From Blautia sp. (GTDB lineage: Bacteria; Bacillota; Clostridia; Lachnospirales; Lachnospiraceae): a DNA stretch of 18,970 bases. Shown piece by piece: positions 16,114-18,970 of this stretch. Numbering within the stretch: the first letter of the stretch is position 1; the number at the start of each line of letters is the position of its first letter. Below the pieces are notes generated by a model. It ran no database searches, had not been told where the DNA came from, and worked only from the letters and a program-made list of their open reading frames with translations. The position numbers and the translations under genes were made by a program. Where the stretch lies: NCBI GenBank assembly GCA_017420455.1, contig JAFOJB010000464.1, positions 1 to 18,970 on the forward strand. The letters run 5' to 3'.

Positions 16114-17097
16114 ATGGATATAAATGTAAAAAAGCTTAAAAAGAATGCATTCCGCTATTCCAAGGTAAGGGGTGAGACTGCGTCCCGGGTGCGTATTCCC
16201 GGCGGTGTGATCAACGCGAAGGCTATGGTGCGCGTGACGGAGATCGCGGAAAAATATGGCAACGGAACCATCTTTATCACCAACCGGCAGGGCATCGAGA
16301 TCCCCGGCATCCGGCTGGAGGATATGGATGCTGTCAATAAGGAGCTTCAGTTTATCATCGACGAATCCGGGGTCAACCAGGAAGAATTTGAAGGCGGTTA
16401 CCCCGCTTCCGGTACCAGGAATATTGCTGCCTGTCCCGGCAAGCGTCTTTGTCCTTTCGGCTGCTATGATACCACGGAATTTGCAAGGAAGATGGATAAG
16501 CTGATCTTTCCAAACAACCTGCACATGAAGGTTGCCTTTACCGGCTGCGCCAACGACTGTGCCAAGGTCCGCATGAATGATTTCGGCATCATCGGTATGA
16601 CTGAGCCGCAGTATGATCCCAGCCGCTGCGTAGGCTGCGAGCAATGTGTCAAATACTGCCAGAAGCGTTCCGTAGGGGCTCTCAAAGTGGTAAACGGCAA
16701 GATCGAGCGCGATCCGGATCTGTGCATCGGCTGCGGTGTCTGTGTCGCCTATTGTCCGACCCGTGCCTGGACCAGGAGCAGGGAACATTATTTCCGCCTG
16801 GTGATCCTCGGCCGCACCGGCAAACAGAATCCCCGGCTTGCAGAGGATTTTATCAAGTGGGCGGATGAAGAGAGTATCCTGAAGATCGTCAAAAACTGCT
16901 ACGCTTTTGCCGAAGAATACATTGATAAGGATGCCGTCGAGGGTAAGGAGCATATTGGTTACATCTGCGACCGTGCCGGCTTTGAGACCTTCTGCAGATA
17001 CATCCTGGAGGGTGTTGATCTTTCGGATAAGGCAGAGATTGCCACCCGGGTTTACTGGGGCGGCAAGAGATACGACAGAAGCAACAATCTGAAATGA
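16114..17097 (+). CDS. asrC: Anaerobic sulfite reductase subunit C (siroheme subunit)
   Basis: AsrC holds the siroheme where sulfite is reduced. The 327-residue protein has a sulfite/nitrite reductase half-domain with the siroheme-cluster cysteines in C-x5-C (Cys107, 113) and C-x3-C (Cys145, 149). Two ferredoxin clusters are inserted after it: CVGCEQCVKYC (Cys172, 175, 178, 182) and CIGCGVCVAYC (Cys204, 207, 210, 214). I start it at the ATG at 16114, where GGAGG lies eight bases upstream and the protein begins MDINVKKLKKNAFR, like known AsrC. The frame extends upstream to 16066, but those 16 residues have no ribosome site. All eight ferredoxin and four siroheme-cluster cysteines are intact, so the enzyme should work. 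Confidence 0.95.
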   Translation: MDINVKKLKKNAFRYSKVRGETASRVRIPGGVINAKAMVRVTEIAEKYGNGTIFITNRQGIEIPGIRLEDMDAVNKELQFIIDESGVNQEEFEGGYPASGTRNIAACPGKRLCPFGCYDTTEFARKMDKLIFPNNLHMKVAFTGCANDCAKVRMNDFGIIGMTEPQYDPSRCVGCEQCVKYCQKRSVGALKVVNGKIERDPDLCIGCGVCVAYCPTRAWTRSREHYFRLVILGRTGKQNPRLAEDFIKWADEESILKIVKNCYAFAEEYIDKDAVEGKEHIGYICDRAGFETFCRYILEGVDLSDKAEIATRVYWGGKRYDRSNNLK

Positions 17098-17154
17098 AAT
17101 GCGATCTGTTTTACGTTAAAAAGCTCTCAAAGAATGTCTGCAGATCGGTATTTA

Positions 17155-17189
17155 GGAGGAGAAAAGGGGACGGTTCCTTTTTCTCCTCC
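17155..17189 (+). terminator. Hairpin with GGGGACGGTTC loop between asrC and dinB
   Basis: GGAGGAGAAAA (17155-17165) and TTTTCTCCTCC (17179-17189) pair exactly over 11 bp around the loop GGGGACGGTTCCT. T-rich sequence follows on the plus strand. It sits 57 bases after asrC and 27 before the end of convergent dinB, so it probably ends both transcripts. The loop is the same as in the hairpin at 4152-4182 while the stem is different. Confidence 0.65.
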
Positions 17190-17216
17190 TTTTCTCCCCG
17201 TGTGTTCTGAGAAGCT

Positions 17217-18623
17217 TCAGGAAAACCCTTTGTGTATGGAGTCGACGCCATAGGAGCGGCGGATCTTTTCCACCATTTCATTGAGGCGTTTTTCTGTCTC
17301 TGTTTTTTCACGGGAGTGCTTTATATTTTCTGCCTTTCCGGAACGGGTCCGGGGAGGTTTTTTCTTTATCTTCGTATTTGTATCCGCAGACAGTGTATCC
17401 TGCGGACGGGGACGGCTGCCCACAGGGCTGCTGTCAGCTGCGGGACCTGGAACGTCCGGCGGGGAAGGGGCGGCGGACAGATAGTCAAAGAGGTCCATCT
17501 GGCGGAATTCTCCCTTATCCAGGCTGCTGGCGGAGACGCCTATGAGGCGCAGAGCGTATCCCCGGTCGAAGAGCCCGTCTTTTTCTCTGGTCAGACCGGA
17601 GAGCAGCTCTTTGGAATGCCGGTACAGGGATTCGAAATCATTCACCGAGCGTTCCAGCGTCTTTTGTCTGGAATGGCGCTGAAACTGGTCCGTCTTTACC
17701 ATGACGCCTATGGTAGAGGCAAAGACGCCGTCCTTTAGAAGCCGTTCGGAAACCTTGCGGCACAGATGGGAAAGGATTTCCGGAACAGCCTTGTCGTAAT
17801 TGTTACGGTCGATATCGAAGGCGGTGGTGGTTTCGTTGGAATAGCTTTTGGCTTCTTCTGCTTCGGTCTGCAGGACATCGCTGCCGATGCCGTTGCACCG
17901 GAGAAAGATGTATTCGCCGGCTTTCTCTCCCAGATAACTTTGCAGCAGTGAGAGGGGCGTTCCCGCTGCCTCTCCGATGGTGCGGATACCCAGGCGGGAA
18001 AGCTTTGCGGCTGTCTGCCTGCCGCAGCCATGAAGCTCTCCGATGGGCAGAGGCCACATTTTGGAAGGAACCTCCTCAGGCAGCAGTGTGTGGACTTTAT
18101 CCGGCTTCTCGAAATCACTGGCCATTTTTGCCAGGATCCGGTTGACAGATACACCTACATTCACTGTGAATCCCAGACGCTCCCGGATGGCGTCTTTCAG
18201 CCTTCCGGCGATGTTCAGGATGGAAGAAATGTTTTCATGGTCAAAAGAAACCAGCGTTTTTCCTTCTGACATATCCATGTAAGCCTCGTCGATGGAAACC
18301 TGTTCCACCACGGAGCTGTATTCCCGCAGTATTCTGATAAAAGCGCGGGAATACTCCCGATATGTCGTAAAGTCCGATTTCACCAGGACCAGGGAGGGAC
18401 ATTTCTGCAGAGCCTTTACCACTGGTTCCCCCGTCTTTATTCCGAATTTCTTTGCAGGGATGGATTTTGCCGTGATGATTCCATGCCGCGTCTCTACGTC
18501 TCCACCCACGGCTGAGGGAATGGTCCGAAGGTCCACCGCTTCCGAATCTTCTTTGAGACGTTTTACCGCTGACCAGGAGAGAAAAGCAGAATTCACATCC
18601 ACATGAAAAATAATCGTCTCCAT
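17217..18623 (-). CDS. dinB: Y-family DNA polymerase (DinB/Pol IV type)
   Basis: This 468-residue protein is a translesion polymerase that copies past damaged bases. The palm motifs are HVDVNSAF with Asp9, and SIDEAYMD with Asp112 and Glu113, the catalytic metal ligands. A thumb helix-hairpin-helix (LHGCGRQTAAKLSRLGI, about 197-213) and a little-finger domain (about 255-368) follow. QMDLF (375-379) is a sliding-clamp binding motif. After it comes an unusual Pro/Ser/Lys-rich linker of about 60 residues and a terminal helix ending RRSYGVDSIHKGFS, seen in related Firmicutes polymerases. The first motif is the variant common in Clostridia rather than the Enterobacteria form. No strong ribosome site precedes the ATG. 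A TATAAT lies close upstream; I see no clear LexA site. Confidence 0.92.
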   Translation of the reverse strand: METIIFHVDVNSAFLSWSAVKRLKEDSEAVDLRTIPSAVGGDVETRHGIITAKSIPAKKFGIKTGEPVVKALQKCPSLVLVKSDFTTYREYSRAFIRILREYSSVVEQVSIDEAYMDMSEGKTLVSFDHENISSILNIAGRLKDAIRERLGFTVNVGVSVNRILAKMASDFEKPDKVHTLLPEEVPSKMWPLPIGELHGCGRQTAAKLSRLGIRTIGEAAGTPLSLLQSYLGEKAGEYIFLRCNGIGSDVLQTEAEEAKSYSNETTTAFDIDRNNYDKAVPEILSHLCRKVSERLLKDGVFASTIGVMVKTDQFQRHSRQKTLERSVNDFESLYRHSKELLSGLTREKDGLFDRGYALRLIGVSASSLDKGEFRQMDLFDYLSAAPSPPDVPGPAADSSPVGSRPRPQDTLSADTNTKIKKKPPRTRSGKAENIKHSREKTETEKRLNEMVEKIRRSYGVDSIHKGFS

Positions 18624-18651
18624 AAATTTCTTATTGAAAATATCCTGTGAG

Positions 18652-18657
18652 ATTATA
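18652..18657 (-). promoter_or_regulatory. Possible -10 box for dinB
   Basis: A perfect TATAAT on the minus strand lies 28 bases before the dinB start. No good -35 is seen 16-18 bases upstream. If used, the leader would be only about 20 bases with a weak AGGAT as its sole ribosome-site candidate, so expression may be low or controlled. Confidence 0.4.
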
Positions 18658-18734
18658 CACTGTGGCTCCGTAACTCTCCTTTATCCTAACAGAAAAGCGG
18701 TTTCTTGTCGAGAACCATGGCCGCTGTTTCCATT

Positions 18735-18936
18735 GTTACAGTTCATGGTCTCACCGGCCGGGGACAGATGTGTTTTCGGCGTCTGTCGGCCCTCCTGACT
18801 GCAGAAGAATCTTTGTCTGCGTCTGCAGGACGTAAAGACCTTTGACTGCGGACAAAGATTCTTCTGCAGTCCGTCAGGACGCCAGACACTCTGAAAACAC
18901 ATGCAGTCCCCGGCCGGTGAGACCGTGAACTGCAAC
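18735..18936. mobile_element. 202-bp palindromic miniature element with 8-bp target duplication
   Basis: The left end GTTACAGTTCATGGTCTC and the reverse complement of the right end, GTTGCAGTTCACGGTCTC, begin terminal inverted repeats of about 32 bp with three differences. TTTCCATT lies directly outside both ends (18727-18734 and 18937-18944), a perfect 8-bp target duplication. The palindrome continues inward; the central arms (18799-18817 and 18851-18869) pair exactly over 19 bp starting CTGCAGAAG. No transposase is present. Half of it recurs at 4076-4145. Nothing else is seen in the last 300 bases. Confidence 0.88.
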
Positions 18937-18970
18937 TTTCCATTTGTGCTTGAAAAAGGCAGGGGAATCA

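Noticed and set aside
18624..18734. A LexA/SOS box upstream of dinB
   Set aside because: No convincing CGAAC-N4-GTTYG or similar symmetric site was seen in the short upstream region.

Overview
The window is a mid-50s %GC stretch of bacterial chromosome, most likely from an anaerobic Clostridia member and probably Lachnospiraceae. That assignment is an inference from the strong AAGGAGG-type ribosome sites, the asrABC sulfite reductase operon, a phosphoketolase, heterodimeric ABC exporters of clostridial type and many small palindromic repeats. No rRNA, tRNA or CRISPR array was seen.

Layout, left to right. (1) 187-3848, minus strand: a two-gene operon for a heterodimeric ABC exporter. (2) 3849-4271: no gene; a composite of small repeats, then a promoter. 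(3) 4272-4964, plus: a YjjG-like HAD nucleotidase. (4) 4965-5268: a hairpin, then a 184-bp miniature inverted-repeat element with an 8-bp target duplication. (5) 5269-6960, plus: an alpha-phosphoglucomutase whose 3' end runs into four 34-bp tandem repeats, followed by back-to-back terminators. (6) 7195-9582, minus: the phosphoketolase xfp. (7) 9583-9784: a divergent control region. (8) 9785-14044, plus: marR and a second heterodimeric ABC exporter pair. (9) 14196-17097, plus: asrA-asrB-asrC. (10) 17217-18623, minus: a Y-family DNA polymerase. (11) 18624-18970: its promoter and a 202-bp palindromic miniature element with a perfect 8-bp target duplication.

Functionally, phosphoglucomutase and phosphoketolase belong to central sugar metabolism (glucose-1-P/glucose-6-P exchange; cleavage of xylulose-5-P or fructose-6-P to acetyl-phosphate). 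AsrABC disposes of electrons from NADH onto sulfite, making sulfide. The two ABC pairs each combine one subunit with a degenerate ATP site and one with a complete site. Only the second pair has a linked regulator, MarR, with candidate operators on its promoter.

The genes themselves belong to known families. The least explained material is between them: a miniature mobile element family with GTTAC-type ends (two complete copies with target duplications, plus fragments), and small hairpins that keep a GGGGACGGTTC loop while their stem sequences differ. No new multi-gene system was found.
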